Positions 46,655 to 56,549 of a stretch of DNA of 64,000 nucleotides are shown here, piece after piece. Positions within the stretch are counted from its first letter, which is position 1. Every line of letters starts with the position of its first letter. The notes under the pieces were generated by a model that made no database searches, was not told where the DNA came from, and saw only the letters and a program-made list of their open reading frames with translations. Source of the stretch: an uncultured Prevotella sp. (GTDB lineage Bacteria > Bacteroidota > Bacteroidia > Bacteroidales > Bacteroidaceae). Position numbers and translations under genes: made by a program. Location of the stretch: positions 92,303 to 156,302 of the forward strand of contig CAJOFE010000014.1 of NCBI GenBank assembly GCA_905233825.1, read 5' to 3'.

Positions 46655-48187
46655 CTACTGCGGAGCCTTGTCGTAAATCGACTGCAGGGTATAGCTCTCG
46701 TCATCGCTCGTAGCCGCCCTGATCATGGTCTGCACCAACGTTTCCAGCCCGTTGAGGTAGGTACCGTCGTCGTGATTGAAATAGCCGTGGTGCTCGTCAC
46801 CGCTACCCACGGAGTTGTTGTCCCAGATGATGAGGGGCATTCCGTAGGTGTAAGCAGCGCGGCAGACATACTCAAGATAGTAGTTGCGGAACAGGTTTGA
46901 GCGGTCAGTCTTGTGCATCACGCAGCCATATTCGCCGATATACACGGGAATATTCTTGGAGATGTACTTCTGCTGAAGCTTCTTGAACGTGTCCACCACA
47001 TGGTCCTCGTTGTTGCCTGCCTGGTACTTGCCTGCCGTTGCCGTGTGTCCCCATTCTGGCATGCCGCCCTTGCTGTCGGGCGTCAGCGTGAAGTTTGTAG
47101 GCTCATAAAAATGCACGCTCACCATGAGGTGGTTGGCGGGGTCGGTAGGCAGCACGAAATTGTTGTCAAGTGCGAAAGTAGGGCTGGCTGCATAGGCGGG
47201 GATGCCTATCCAGCGCGTGGCGTTGTTGCCGCCTGTGGCACGGATGGTGCTGACCACCAGCTGGTTCCATTCGTTCAGCGTCCTGTATTGCTTGCCGCCG
47301 TCGTTGCGATTGTCTCCCCAGCCCCAGCCGCCGTCCTGTATCTCGTTGAAGGCCTCGAAGAAGAGGAAGTCGCCCTTTGTCTTGAATGCCTCGGCAATCT
47401 GCTTCCAGGTGGCTTCTATACGGCCCTTCACGCCGTCGTTGAAGGTGGAGTTGGCGGCAGCCTCCTTGATGTCCTGCCAGTACTCGTCGTGGTGCATGTT
47501 GAGGATGACGTTCAGCCCTGCCTGCTCAGCCCAGTCCACGTTCTGCTTGACCTCGGCCAGGTATTCGTCCTTGATGGTCCAGGTTTCAGGAGCCTGATAG
47601 TTACCCCAGGTGACGCAGATGCGCACCGTGCTGGCGCCTGCCTTCTTCAGGTTGTTGTAGAGCAGGTGGGTAGGCTTGGCGCCGTCCCAGTAGCTTTGGG
47701 TCTTGTTGTCCTCACCGGAACTGGTATCAAAATGGTTGCCCAGATTCCAGCCCCACCCCAGTCTCTTGGCTACTTCGGCAGCGCTGTCGATGGGCTTGAG
47801 AGGCTCTCTGGTGGAGAAGTTCAACGTGAACACAGGTGCCCACACCCTCGTATCGCTTGTAGCCACTACAGCCCCCTCTTCCACCCGCAGGGTGTAGGTA
47901 GTGCTCTCCTTCAAGTTCAGGGGGATATCGATAGCTACGGGCGACGAGGCGTTGTTCTTGGCGGTCACCGCAGTCCCGTTGAGGGTGATGCCTTTGCCAG
48001 TTGGCTTCACGCTGTTGTTGTAATACAGGGTGAGCACGGTCGTTGAGTTGGCATCCACCACAGCTCCTTCGCTGATGGTCTGCGAGCGCAGAAGGAGGGT
48101 GATTGTAGGCTCGTCATTGCCGGTCTCTTCGCAACTGAACAGCAGCAGAGGCGTCATCATCAGTAGAAACAGATATAATTTTCTCAT
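46655..48187 (-). CDS. GH5 endoglucanase-like lipoprotein
   Basis: 510 residues. Lipobox LLLFSCEE (Cys19), then an Ig-like domain (residues ~28-125), then GH5: WGWNLGNHFDT, RICVTWGNYQ, ILNMHHDE, acid/base Glu in FFEAFNEIQ and nucleophile Glu in PVYIGEYGC. It would cut internal beta-1,4 links of cellulose, mixed-linkage glucan or a related glycan at the cell surface. Its start overlaps the stop of the GH43 gene (ATGA), so the two are translated together. Confidence 0.93.
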   Translation of the reverse strand: MRKLYLFLLMMTPLLLFSCEETGNDEPTITLLLRSQTISEGAVVDANSTTVLTLYYNNSVKPTGKGITLNGTAVTAKNNASSPVAIDIPLNLKESTTYTLRVEEGAVVATSDTRVWAPVFTLNFSTREPLKPIDSAAEVAKRLGWGWNLGNHFDTSSGEDNKTQSYWDGAKPTHLLYNNLKKAGASTVRICVTWGNYQAPETWTIKDEYLAEVKQNVDWAEQAGLNVILNMHHDEYWQDIKEAAANSTFNDGVKGRIEATWKQIAEAFKTKGDFLFFEAFNEIQDGGWGWGDNRNDGGKQYRTLNEWNQLVVSTIRATGGNNATRWIGIPAYAASPTFALDNNFVLPTDPANHLMVSVHFYEPTNFTLTPDSKGGMPEWGHTATAGKYQAGNNEDHVVDTFKKLQQKYISKNIPVYIGEYGCVMHKTDRSNLFRNYYLEYVCRAAYTYGMPLIIWDNNSVGSGDEHHGYFNHDDGTYLNGLETLVQTMIRAATSDDESYTLQSIYDKAPQ

Positions 48188-49905
48188 TTTCTTAGCGTTT
48201 TTTTACCGTTGATAATGTTGATTCCTCGCACGGGAGCCTTCACCTTGCGGCCCTGAAGGTCGAAGATGGGTTGCGTGGCAGAGGGTGAAAGGCGAGTATT
48301 CTCCAAGTCGTCTATGCCCTCGGGAACAGCATCGAAGAACTGCCAGGCATCGAAATAGACGTTAGTAGTGACACCAGTGCATACGAAGAACACGTTCTTC
48401 ACGCCCTTGAACAGCTCGGGAGACACCTCGATGGTATGCTCCTGATGGGTGGAAGACGCAATGTCAATCGTGGCAGCAGCAGCGGCAGTACGGGTGCCGA
48501 GACGCACTTCAATCGTGCCTGCACCACGAGCCGTGATGGAGAGCGCACGGGCTCCCTCGCCAAAGTCGGCACCACGCACCATGATCCACGACATCTCAGC
48601 CATCTTCACCTGCATGTTGCGCGAAGCATCGTTGCCCAGCGTGCTGATGCTGGTGTTCTTCGAGGTGTTGCTGAAGTCCTCGTAGTTCACGCCTCCGCAG
48701 GTGGCCATCGTCTCGGCCTGCTGAAGCGCATAGGGGTTGAGATTGCAGATGGGGTCCACGCCCTTCTTGTTGGGCGTCACCCTGTTCACTTTCTGCGTCT
48801 CCTCGTTCACCGTGGCCTTGTTGACACAGATGGAACGGAAGATGCCGCAATTGCTGTCAATAACTTTCAGTTCCCTCATCTTCTCCATCAGCGGAGCTGC
48901 ATGATAGATGTGATAGTATTCGCCCTTGAATTTCTGCAGGTGCGAATGGTTGTTGTTGGTACCCATACCGGGATGGGGGCCATAGACGCCCTTATAGGTC
49001 CACGAGTCGGGATTTGTAGGGTCGTCGGACACCATATAGCACATGGTGCAGGTCTCGGGAGCATTACCCGTGAAGCCCTGCTCGGCCTTGTAGGCGTTCC
49101 ACTCTTTGCTAAACTCGGAACGGTTTGCCCAGTTCGAGCAATAGGTATAGACATACTTGCCGTTCATCACGTTCAGCTCGTTGGCCTCGAAGTGGAAGGG
49201 AGCGGGAATGATAACAGCCGAGCCGTCAACTGCAGTCATCGACGGCTTCAGCTTGATAATGCGGGCAGCATCGGGCATAAATGTGCTAGGTCCAAGACCG
49301 CCGAAGGTAAGCCAGCCCACACCGTTTTCATCGATGGTCACACCGGGGTCGAAGTTTGCATTGGTACCCTGACGGTTTGCGCCTGGTGTGTCGTAGTGAA
49401 TCAGCAGTTTGTTAAGGGGCGACCTCCAGGGGCCTAGGGGCGAATTAGCCTTCAGCACGCCAACGCCGTGGCTGCTGTTGCAGAAGTAGAGGAAGAACTC
49501 GTCGGTACCGTCCTCAGTGGTGCGCCAGGTGACTGATGGAGCCCACGAAACGCCATAGCCCTGATACCACGGATTAGTCACCCACGAGGAACATATCTTC
49601 TTCGTATCGATGGTGCCGTGGAAAGTCCAGTTTACCATATCGTCAGTAGAGAAGACAACAATCGACTTGATATCACCGTAGGTGTTCTCGCCCTTCTTGC
49701 CGTTCTTGATGAACTGCTGATGGTCGTTTGAGCCATAGACATACAGGCGACCGTTGTACTCAAGCGCCGTAGGGTCGGCACAGAACACGCAGGGACTGAT
49801 AGGATTGGCGTTGGTATCGCCCTTGTAGGCATTGGCCACCGTCTGAGCGCCAGCCTTGATGCATAGCATCATGGCAATGGCTGAAAGCAGGAGTATTTTC
49901 TTCAT
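48184..49905 (-). CDS. GH43-like glycosidase with C-terminal beta-sandwich and Prevotella tail
   Basis: 573 residues from ATG 49905 (signal MKKILLLSAIAMMLCIKAGA). Five-blade propeller of GH43: Asp in FCADPTALEYNGRLYVYGS, WAPSVTWR, NANFDPGVTID, and a His in NNNHSHLQKF. A CBM6-like sandwich (residues ~415-545) follows, and the protein ends IFDLQGRKVKAPVRGINIIN then GKKTLRK, a Prevotella C-terminal tail as on the 1257 protein. Probable arabinofuranosidase or xylosidase; with the coupled GH5 it forms a xylan- or glucan-degrading unit. No SusC/D pair is nearby. Confidence 0.88.
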   Translation of the reverse strand: MKKILLLSAIAMMLCIKAGAQTVANAYKGDTNANPISPCVFCADPTALEYNGRLYVYGSNDHQQFIKNGKKGENTYGDIKSIVVFSTDDMVNWTFHGTIDTKKICSSWVTNPWYQGYGVSWAPSVTWRTTEDGTDEFFLYFCNSSHGVGVLKANSPLGPWRSPLNKLLIHYDTPGANRQGTNANFDPGVTIDENGVGWLTFGGLGPSTFMPDAARIIKLKPSMTAVDGSAVIIPAPFHFEANELNVMNGKYVYTYCSNWANRSEFSKEWNAYKAEQGFTGNAPETCTMCYMVSDDPTNPDSWTYKGVYGPHPGMGTNNNHSHLQKFKGEYYHIYHAAPLMEKMRELKVIDSNCGIFRSICVNKATVNEETQKVNRVTPNKKGVDPICNLNPYALQQAETMATCGGVNYEDFSNTSKNTSISTLGNDASRNMQVKMAEMSWIMVRGADFGEGARALSITARGAGTIEVRLGTRTAAAAATIDIASSTHQEHTIEVSPELFKGVKNVFFVCTGVTTNVYFDAWQFFDAVPEGIDDLENTRLSPSATQPIFDLQGRKVKAPVRGINIINGKKTLRK

Positions 49906-49936
49906 AATTTTGTTTTGATTATCGTTAATTTGGCTG

Positions 49937-49944
49937 CAAAGGTA
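49937..49944 (-). promoter_or_regulatory. -7 promoter element of GH43-GH5 operon
   Basis: Minus strand TACCTTTG, 32 nt before the start codon. Confidence 0.7.
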
Positions 49945-49986
49945 CAAAAAAATCGGCTAAGTGAAAACAAAAAGAATAAAATTTCG

Positions 49987-49994
49987 TACCTTTG
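49987..49994 (+). promoter_or_regulatory. -7 promoter element of purD operon
   Basis: TACCTTTG followed by CA, 31 nt before ATG 50025; divergent from the GH43 promoter 43 nt away. Confidence 0.7.
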
Positions 49995-50024
49995 CACGCA
50001 AAAAGCAAAAACATAGGAAAGATT

Positions 50025-51293
50025 ATGAAGATACTACTATTAGGCAGCGGCGGCCGCGAGCACGCCTTAGCATGGAAGATTGCCCAGAGCAGCAAGTGTG
50101 AGAAACTATTCATTGCCCCTGGTAATGCAGGAACCTGCAACTGTGGCGAGAACGTGAATATGAAGGCCGACGATTTCGAGGCCGTGAAGCAGTTTTGCGT
50201 GAGCCAGCAGATTGACATGGTGGTGGTAGGCCCCGAAGACCCGCTGGTGAAAGGCATCTACGATGACCTGAAGCAGGACGAGCGCACGAAAAACACTCCC
50301 GTTATCGGTCCCTCGAAGGCAGGTGCCGTGCTTGAAGGCTCGAAAGACTTTGCAAAGGGTTTCATGCAGCGCCACCATATCCCCACCGCACGCTATGAGA
50401 CATTCGATGGCGAGCATCTGGAAGAGGGCCTGAAGTTCCTGGAGACGCTCGAAGCCCCCTACGTGCTGAAAGCCGACGGCCTCTGTGCCGGCAAGGGTGT
50501 GCTCATCCTGCCCACGCTGGACGAGGCGAAGAAAGAGCTGAAGGAGATGCTGGGCGGCATGTTCGGAAATGCATCGAGCCGCGTGGTAATCGAGGAATTC
50601 CTCAGCGGCATCGAATGTAGCGTCTTCGTACTCACCGACGGTCAGCACTACAAGATTCTGCCCGAAGCCAAGGACTACAAGCGCATCGGCGAGGGCGACA
50701 AGGGCCTGAACACAGGCGGCATGGGCAGCGTGAGCCCCGTACCCTTCGCTAAGAAGGAGTGGATGCAGAAGGTGGAAAACCGCATTATACGCCCCACCGT
50801 AGAAGGATTAGCCGCTGAAGGCATCGACTATAAGGGCTTCATCTTCTTCGGACTCATCAACGTCAAGGGTGAGCCGATGGTCATTGAGTACAACTGCCGC
50901 ATGGGCGACCCTGAGACGGAAAGCGTGATGCTGCGCCTGAAGAGCGACATCGTTGACTTATTCGAGGGTGTGGCAGAAGGCAACCTGAACGAGCGCAACA
51001 TCGAGTTCGACGAGCGGGCTGCCGTCTGCGTAATGCTCGTCAGCGGCGGCTATCCGCAGGCATATAAGAAGGGCTACGAGATCAGCGGAATTGACCAGGT
51101 GGAAGGAAGTGTAGTCTTCCATGCAGGCACAGCTATGAAAGATGGACAGGTGGTGACCAATGGTGGTCGCGTTATCGCCGTATCCTCTTATGGCAAGGAC
51201 AAGGAAGAAGCGCTGCAGAAATCGTTTGCCGAGGCCCAGAAAATACAGTTCACCGACAAATATTTCCGTCGTGACATAGGAAAAGACTTGTGA
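50025..51293 (+). CDS. purD: Phosphoribosylamine-glycine ligase
   Basis: 422 residues, the usual length. [20 protein letters not shown] is the family N-terminus; [20 protein letters not shown]-grasp loops [16 protein letters not shown] and [20 protein letters not shown], and the metal-binding [11 protein letters not shown] region follow. It joins 5-phosphoribosylamine and glycine in step two of purine synthesis. An earlier open frame from 49992 has no family match and starts at the transcript end. The next gene overlaps its stop (GTGA). Confidence 0.96.
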   Translation: MKILLLGSGGREHALAWKIAQSSKCEKLFIAPGNAGTCNCGENVNMKADDFEAVKQFCVSQQIDMVVVGPEDPLVKGIYDDLKQDERTKNTPVIGPSKAGAVLEGSKDFAKGFMQRHHIPTARYETFDGEHLEEGLKFLETLEAPYVLKADGLCAGKGVLILPTLDEAKKELKEMLGGMFGNASSRVVIEEFLSGIECSVFVLTDGQHYKILPEAKDYKRIGEGDKGLNTGGMGSVSPVPFAKKEWMQKVENRIIRPTVEGLAAEGIDYKGFIFFGLINVKGEPMVIEYNCRMGDPETESVMLRLKSDIVDLFEGVAEGNLNERNIEFDERAAVCVMLVSGGYPQAYKKGYEISGIDQVEGSVVFHAGTAMKDGQVVTNGGRVIAVSSYGKDKEEALQKSFAEAQKIQFTDKYFRRDIGKDL

Positions 51294-52231
51294 AACGACT
51301 ACAAAACAGAATAGCTGAAGGCGGGTTCACACTCCCTGTGGCGGCATTGTTCGCCATCGGGGTGTGGCTGTATGCGGGACTGGTGACACAGCATCTATGG
51401 CCCCAGCTGGCCTGTTTCATCGCCTCCATCTATCTGTTAGTTGAGCTGACCAACCAGAACGCCTTGCTGCGTGTGCGCAGCCGCATGGTATCGAGCACCT
51501 TCATCGTGCTATCATGCACCGCCAGCTTTCTCTTCCCTTCGATGACGGGAGCCATGGTGCAGATGCTCATCATCGGCTCCCTGATGTTCCTCTTCCAGAC
51601 CTACCAAGACCCGCTGGCTATGGGGCGCACCTTCTATGCCTTCCTTGGCATCGGACTGGCCAGCCTGGCTTTTGTGCAGACACTATGGTACGTGCCGCTG
51701 CTGTGGGTGCTGATGGCAACCCAGCTGCAATCACTCAACTGGCGCTCGTGGCTAGCCTCTGTCATCGGGCTCACCACTCCCTATTGGTTTGCCCTGCTAT
51801 GGCTGCTGACACCCTTCAGCATTCCCGAAGAGGGAAGCATTGACCTCACACCCCTCGCCGAGCACTTCTCACTCTTCGTCCCTCAGTTCTCTACCCTCAC
51901 CTTTCACCTCTCACCACTCACTACTCACCTCTACCCGCTCCTCTTCACCATTGTGCTGGCAGGGGTGGGCATGTTCCACTTCTGGCAATACAGTTTCGAG
52001 GACAAGATACGCATACGCCTGCTCTACGGTTTCTTCACCTCCATGACCATCTACACGCTGGTGCTCATCCTCATGCAGCCACAACATGCCGATGTGTTCA
52101 TGCGTATCCTGTTCGTCTGTGCCAGCCCCATCATTGCCCATGTAATGACATTCACCAGCTCACGACTGAGCAACATCCTCTTCTTCGTAGCCATCGCACT
52201 TGCCATCGCACTCACCGTTATCAGCTTCTGA
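51290..52231 (+). CDS. Multispanning membrane protein, unknown
   Basis: 313 residues, about eight hydrophobic segments, GTG start overlapping the purD stop. Similar genes of Bacteroidales lie beside purD, to my recollection, but the function is unknown. Between helices, residues ~204-217 ([15 protein letters not shown]) are encoded by a CTCACC-rich repeat at 51896-51942. Confidence 0.75.
   Translation: MKRLQNRIAEGGFTLPVAALFAIGVWLYAGLVTQHLWPQLACFIASIYLLVELTNQNALLRVRSRMVSSTFIVLSCTASFLFPSMTGAMVQMLIIGSLMFLFQTYQDPLAMGRTFYAFLGIGLASLAFVQTLWYVPLLWVLMATQLQSLNWRSWLASVIGLTTPYWFALLWLLTPFSIPEEGSIDLTPLAEHFSLFVPQFSTLTFHLSPLTTHLYPLLFTIVLAGVGMFHFWQYSFEDKIRIRLLYGFFTSMTIYTLVLILMQPQHADVFMRILFVCASPIIAHVMTFTSSRLSNILFFVAIALAIALTVISF
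51896..51942 (+). repeat. CTCACC-rich repeat (family B) inside membrane protein gene
   Basis: Runs of TCACCTCTCACCACTCACTA and ACTCACC. The CCTCTCACCACTCAC core also occurs, inverted, inside iorA at 39337-39368. Confidence 0.6.
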
Positions 52232-52249
52232 CCTCTAACCCCAAGAAAA

Positions 52250-52702
52250 ATGGACTGCTTCATTGAACTTCTCACCAGCTATGGCTATTGGGGCATGCTG
52301 CTGGCAGCTTTCATGGCTGGCAGTTTCTTCCCCTTTAGCAGCGAGGCCGTGATGGTAGGTTTGATGGCTGCTGGCCTCGACCCGTGGGTGCTGATGATCT
52401 ACGGCACCGTAGGCAACGTAATGGGCTCGGTGGTAAACTACTGCATAGGCCGACTGGGAAAGGAAGAGTGGTTCGAGAAATATCTGCATGTGAAGCCTGA
52501 AAGTATGGACAAGGCACGACGTTTCATGCGAGGACACGGCGCCTGGATGGGCTTCTTTGCCTTCATCCCCCTGCTGGGCAGCGCCATCACCATCCTGTTA
52601 GGTTTGATGCGCGCCAACCCCGTCATCACCTTCATAGCCATCACCCTGGGCAAGATTTTCCGCTACGTAGTGCTCATCTACGTCGCCCAGCCATTTGTGT
52701 AA
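52250..52702 (+). CDS. YqaA/DedA-family membrane protein
   Basis: 150 residues, about four helices. The YqaA signature includes YGYWGMLLAAFMAGSFFPFS then SEAV, and FIPLLGSAITILLGLMR. DedA-superfamily proteins are linked to lipid scrambling or undecaprenyl-phosphate recycling and proton-gradient upkeep; no specific job can be given. Starts 18 nt after the previous gene, so probably in the purD operon. The following gap has a simple CTCATTTCTCATTG-type repeat (52725-52770). Confidence 0.85.
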   Translation: MDCFIELLTSYGYWGMLLAAFMAGSFFPFSSEAVMVGLMAAGLDPWVLMIYGTVGNVMGSVVNYCIGRLGKEEWFEKYLHVKPESMDKARRFMRGHGAWMGFFAFIPLLGSAITILLGLMRANPVITFIAITLGKIFRYVVLIYVAQPFV

Positions 52703-52772
52703 GAAAAGTTAAATTAAAGAGGGGCAGTCATCATTTCTCATTGCTCATTCCTCATTTCTCATTTTTAATTAC

Positions 52773-52780
52773 TACCTTTG
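52773..52780 (+). promoter_or_regulatory. -7 promoter element of DUF2723 gene
   Basis: TACCTTTG followed by CA, 43 nt before ATG 52823. Confidence 0.65.
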
Positions 52781-52822
52781 CACGCAAATTCGTAAAAAGT
52801 AAAAGAAAAAATAGTAAGAAAG

Positions 52823-55800
52823 ATGAAACAATTCCGTCTCGTGGACAATGTAATAGGGTGGCTGACGTTCTTCATCGCCGCTTTTGTATATTGCTCCACC
52901 ATTGAGCCGACAGCCTCGTTTTGGGACTGTCCGGAGTTTATCACCACCGGCTATAAGCTGGAAGTCGGTCATCCGCCTGGAGCACCCTTCTTCATGCTCA
53001 CAGCCAACCTGTTCTCGCAGTTCACCAGCGATCCCGCTCAGGTGGCCCGTATGGTGAACACCATGAGCGCCCTGCTCTCAGCAGCGTGTATCCTGTTCCT
53101 GTTCTGGAGCATCACGCACTTGGTACGGCGCCTGTTAGTGAACAAGTGGGAAGAGATTAACCTTTCCAAGCTCATTGCCATCGAGGCCTCGGGCTTGGTA
53201 GGCGCACTGATTTACACCTTCAGCGACACATTCTGGTTCTCAGCCGTAGAGGGCGAGGTATATGCTTACTCATCGGCCTTCACAGCCGTGGTATTCTGGC
53301 TTATCCTGAAGTGGGAGGAGCATGCTGACGAGCCTCACAGTGACCGTTGGCTGGTACTCATCATGTATATGACGGGCCTCTCGATAGGCGTGCACTTACT
53401 GAACCTGCTGTGCCTGCCGGCTATCGTGCTGGTGTGGTACTTCAAGCGTTTCCCCAATGCAAATGCCAAGGGCTCGATTATGGCCCTGCTCATCTCGTTC
53501 ATCATCCTGGCAGCCGTACTCTATGGTGTAGTGCCTGGCATCATCACCGTAGGCGGATGGTTCGAATTGTTCTTCGTGAACACACTGGGCATGCCGTTCA
53601 ACACGGGCCTCTATGTCTATCTGCTGTTGCTCGTGACTGCCGTCATCTGGGCTATCTACGAGACACAGCATGCCACTGAGAAAAACTGGAAACGCCAGAA
53701 CATTGCCTTCCTTTGTGGGTTCGGATTGTTGGGAATTCCATTCTATGGCTATGGCTGGAGTGCCTTCTTCATCGGCGTTATCGTGCTCTGCGTAGTAGGC
53801 TGGGCACTGTTCCGTCGTTCCGGGAAGATGCCCCTCATCTCTGCCCGTCTGAAGAACACCACTTTGCTGTGCATGCTCATGCTGATGATTGGCTACTCGA
53901 CGTATGCCGTCATTGTGGTTCGAAGCGATGCCAATCCCCCGATGGACCAGAACTCACCTGAGGACATCTTCACGCTGGGCACCTATCTGAGCCGCGACCA
54001 GTATGGCTACCGTCCCTTGCTGTGGGGACAGGGCTTCGATTCTGAGCTGGCAGAAGACGAGGAAACAGGCGACTATGCTTTCTCGAGCGATGGTCCTACC
54101 TATCACCGTGCTGAGAAGCGCAGTGCCGACGAGCCTGACAGCTACTATGTAGTGAAGAGTGCCAACGGGCGCGACGTGAAAGGAAAATACATCTACGCCC
54201 AGAACATGTTATTCCCACGCATGTACAGCAGCGCACATGCCAGCTTCTACAAGACGTGGAACGGTGGTATCACAGGCCGTCAGGTTGAGGCAAAATATCC
54301 CAACCGCTACCCCTACAGGAAAGAGGTCACCATGCCCACCATGTGGGATAACCTGAGCTTCTTCCTCAGTTACCAGTGCGGCTACATGTACTGGCGCTAC
54401 TTCCTGTGGAACTTTGCAGGACGCCAGAACGACATTCAGGGCCTCTATGGTGAGCACGACCACGGTAATGCGCTGACTGGCTTCTCGTTCATCGACAATG
54501 CTATTCTGGGCGACCAGTCAAAACTGCCCGACGATCTGAAGAACAACAAGGGCCACAACGTGTTCTACTGCATGCCGCTCATCCTGGGTCTCATCGGCCT
54601 GTTCTGGCAGTTGATGGCCCGTGGACGAAAGGGCATACAGCAGTTCTGGGTGGTGTTCTTCCTATTCTTTATGACAGGTCTGGCCATCGTGGTCTATCTG
54701 AACCAGACGCCCTTGCAGCCTCGTGAGCGCGACTATGCCTATGCTGGCTCGTTCTATGCCTACGCCATCTGGTGCGGCATCGGCGTTGCAGCCATTATCG
54801 AGATGATCAGGAAGAAGATAAAAGTGAAGAGCGAGAAATTCGCTACCTCACTGGCTGTCGTTGTATCATTGCTCTGCCTCATCGTGCCTATTCAGATGGC
54901 TTCACAGACATGGGACGACCATGATCGTTCTGGACGCTATACCTGTCGCGACTTCGGACAGAACTACCTGATGACGCTACAGGACAAGGGCAACCCTATC
55001 ATCTACACCAATGGTGACAACGATACCTTCCCCCTGTGGTATAACCAAGATACGGAAGGTGTACGCACTGATGCCCGTGTGTGCAATCTGAGCTATCTGC
55101 AGACCGACTGGTATATTGATCAGATGGTGCGCCCCGCCTACGACTCGCCGTCGCTGCCCATTTCGTGGAAAAAGATTCAGTATCAGGACGGCACCAACGA
55201 TTTCGTCATTATCGATCCCTATGTGAAGTATGCCATCCAGATTATTCAGGAGGCATCGCCCGAGGAAGCCAAGAAGATCTTCGGCGAAGACCCCTTCGAG
55301 CTGAAGAACATCCTGAAATACTGGGTGCGTGATGAACGTACGAAGGAGCAGAAAGACATGCAGCGCGACTACCTGAACTGGGCGTTCACGGCATTGAACA
55401 TCCCTGAGGGCTACCACATGAAGGAATCGCTGAACTTCATACCCACTGACACAGTCTATCTGAATATCGACAAGGAAGCCGTGCTTCGCAGTGGCATGCT
55501 CATACAAGGCGACAGCCTGATGACTCATGAAGACAGTCTGAACAGCATTCCCGACCGTATGGCCATCTCGCTGGCTGACGTAGGCGCACTTGACAAGAGC
55601 AAGCTCATGATGCTCGAGATGCTGGCCAATGCCAACTGGGAGCGTCCGCTCTATGTGGCTATGACCGTAGGCAGTGACAACTACTTCAACCTGGGCAACC
55701 ACTTTGTACAGGAGGGACTGGCCTACCGCATCACGCCCTTCACCACCAACATCGACGGCCGCTCTGTGCCTGGCATGACAAGCTTCGATACGGAGAAGAC

Positions 55801-56377
55801 CTATGATAATGTGATGAATCGCTTCAAGTTCGGAGGTGTCAGCGCGGAAGGTGTCTATCTCGACGAGACTGTCATGCGCATGTGCCTCACGCACCGCATG
55901 CTGCTGGTTGATCTGGCATCACACCTCATGGATGAGGGCAAGGATGAGAAAGCTCTGAAAGTGCTGGAGCGTCTTGACAAGGAGTTGCCTGAGTATAATG
56001 TTCCCTACGACATGGATAGCCGCGAGGTGGAAGGTCGCCGTCTGGGCTATCAGGACGGCAAGAGCGCCATCTACAGCAGTGGCTCGTCGTACAGGGAGGC
56101 ATTGCTATATGTCGAGCTCGGCCAGGAAGACAAGGCACGTCCCATCCTCGACAAGCTGTGGAAGCGCGCCAACCAGTATCTGGACTACTATCTCTCGATG
56201 TCAGGCTTCGACCAGATTTCCTGCCTGAAGCAGTTCAGCGTCATGACTAATATCATCCGCGCCTACTACAGCTTCGACGAGAACAAGGCACGTACACTCA
56301 GCGACCAGGTACAGAGGCGCTGCGAGGAATTCGTACGTAAAGGCGGTGACCTCGATCGTGCCCACTGGCAGATATAG
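52823..56377 (+). CDS. DUF2723 membrane glycosyltransferase-like protein
   Basis: 1184 residues. N-terminal ~700: DUF2723 with some 12 helices. VYCSTIEPTASFWDCPEFIT and KLEVGHPPGAPFFML (Asp and Glu in the first loop) are its conserved motifs, resembling GT-C glycosyltransferases. Residues ~700-1184 are soluble, with tetratricopeptide-like helices at the end (ALKVLERLDKELPEYNVPY, RPILDKLWKRANQYLDYY). The family includes eukaryotic TMEM260, an O-mannosyltransferase, so a role in protein O-glycosylation in the envelope is plausible, not proven. Single-gene unit. Confidence 0.88.
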   Translation: MKQFRLVDNVIGWLTFFIAAFVYCSTIEPTASFWDCPEFITTGYKLEVGHPPGAPFFMLTANLFSQFTSDPAQVARMVNTMSALLSAACILFLFWSITHLVRRLLVNKWEEINLSKLIAIEASGLVGALIYTFSDTFWFSAVEGEVYAYSSAFTAVVFWLILKWEEHADEPHSDRWLVLIMYMTGLSIGVHLLNLLCLPAIVLVWYFKRFPNANAKGSIMALLISFIILAAVLYGVVPGIITVGGWFELFFVNTLGMPFNTGLYVYLLLLVTAVIWAIYETQHATEKNWKRQNIAFLCGFGLLGIPFYGYGWSAFFIGVIVLCVVGWALFRRSGKMPLISARLKNTTLLCMLMLMIGYSTYAVIVVRSDANPPMDQNSPEDIFTLGTYLSRDQYGYRPLLWGQGFDSELAEDEETGDYAFSSDGPTYHRAEKRSADEPDSYYVVKSANGRDVKGKYIYAQNMLFPRMYSSAHASFYKTWNGGITGRQVEAKYPNRYPYRKEVTMPTMWDNLSFFLSYQCGYMYWRYFLWNFAGRQNDIQGLYGEHDHGNALTGFSFIDNAILGDQSKLPDDLKNNKGHNVFYCMPLILGLIGLFWQLMARGRKGIQQFWVVFFLFFMTGLAIVVYLNQTPLQPRERDYAYAGSFYAYAIWCGIGVAAIIEMIRKKIKVKSEKFATSLAVVVSLLCLIVPIQMASQTWDDHDRSGRYTCRDFGQNYLMTLQDKGNPIIYTNGDNDTFPLWYNQDTEGVRTDARVCNLSYLQTDWYIDQMVRPAYDSPSLPISWKKIQYQDGTNDFVIIDPYVKYAIQIIQEASPEEAKKIFGEDPFELKNILKYWVRDERTKEQKDMQRDYLNWAFTALNIPEGYHMKESLNFIPTDTVYLNIDKEAVLRSGMLIQGDSLMTHEDSLNSIPDRMAISLADVGALDKSKLMMLEMLANANWERPLYVAMTVGSDNYFNLGNHFVQEGLAYRITPFTTNIDGRSVPGMTSFDTEKTYDNVMNRFKFGGVSAEGVYLDETVMRMCLTHRMLLVDLASHLMDEGKDEKALKVLERLDKELPEYNVPYDMDSREVEGRRLGYQDGKSAIYSSGSSYREALLYVELGQEDKARPILDKLWKRANQYLDYYLSMSGFDQISCLKQFSVMTNIIRAYYSFDENKARTLSDQVQRRCEEFVRKGGDLDRAHWQI

Positions 56378-56411
56378 AGTTAAGAATTAAGAATTAAGAG
56401 GTATCGGCTTT

Positions 56412-56451
56412 CTTGCGTCCCTTCGGTAGCAAGCGACCAGAGGTCGAGCGG
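56412..56451 (+). repeat. Double-hairpin repeat, copy at 56.4 kb
   Basis: CTTGC-12 nt-GCAAG then CGACC-AGA-GGTCG; same orientation as 4596-4635. It is framed by AATTAAGAATTAAGA simple repeats (56380-56396, 56458-56482) in the gap between the DUF2723 and deacetylase genes, which holds no gene. Confidence 0.7.
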
Positions 56452-56549
56452 CCGAGTAAGAATTAAGAAGTAAAAGAAGTAATTCCAAATTCCTACATCT
56501 TACGCGCAGCGAAGCGAGCATACATCTAAATTCTAAATTCAAAAGAGAT

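Noticed and set aside
46913..48046. 377-codon plus-strand frame
   Set aside because: Antisense to the GH5 gene with conserved catalytic residues.
48436..49437. 333-codon plus-strand frame
   Set aside because: Antisense shadow of the GH43 gene.
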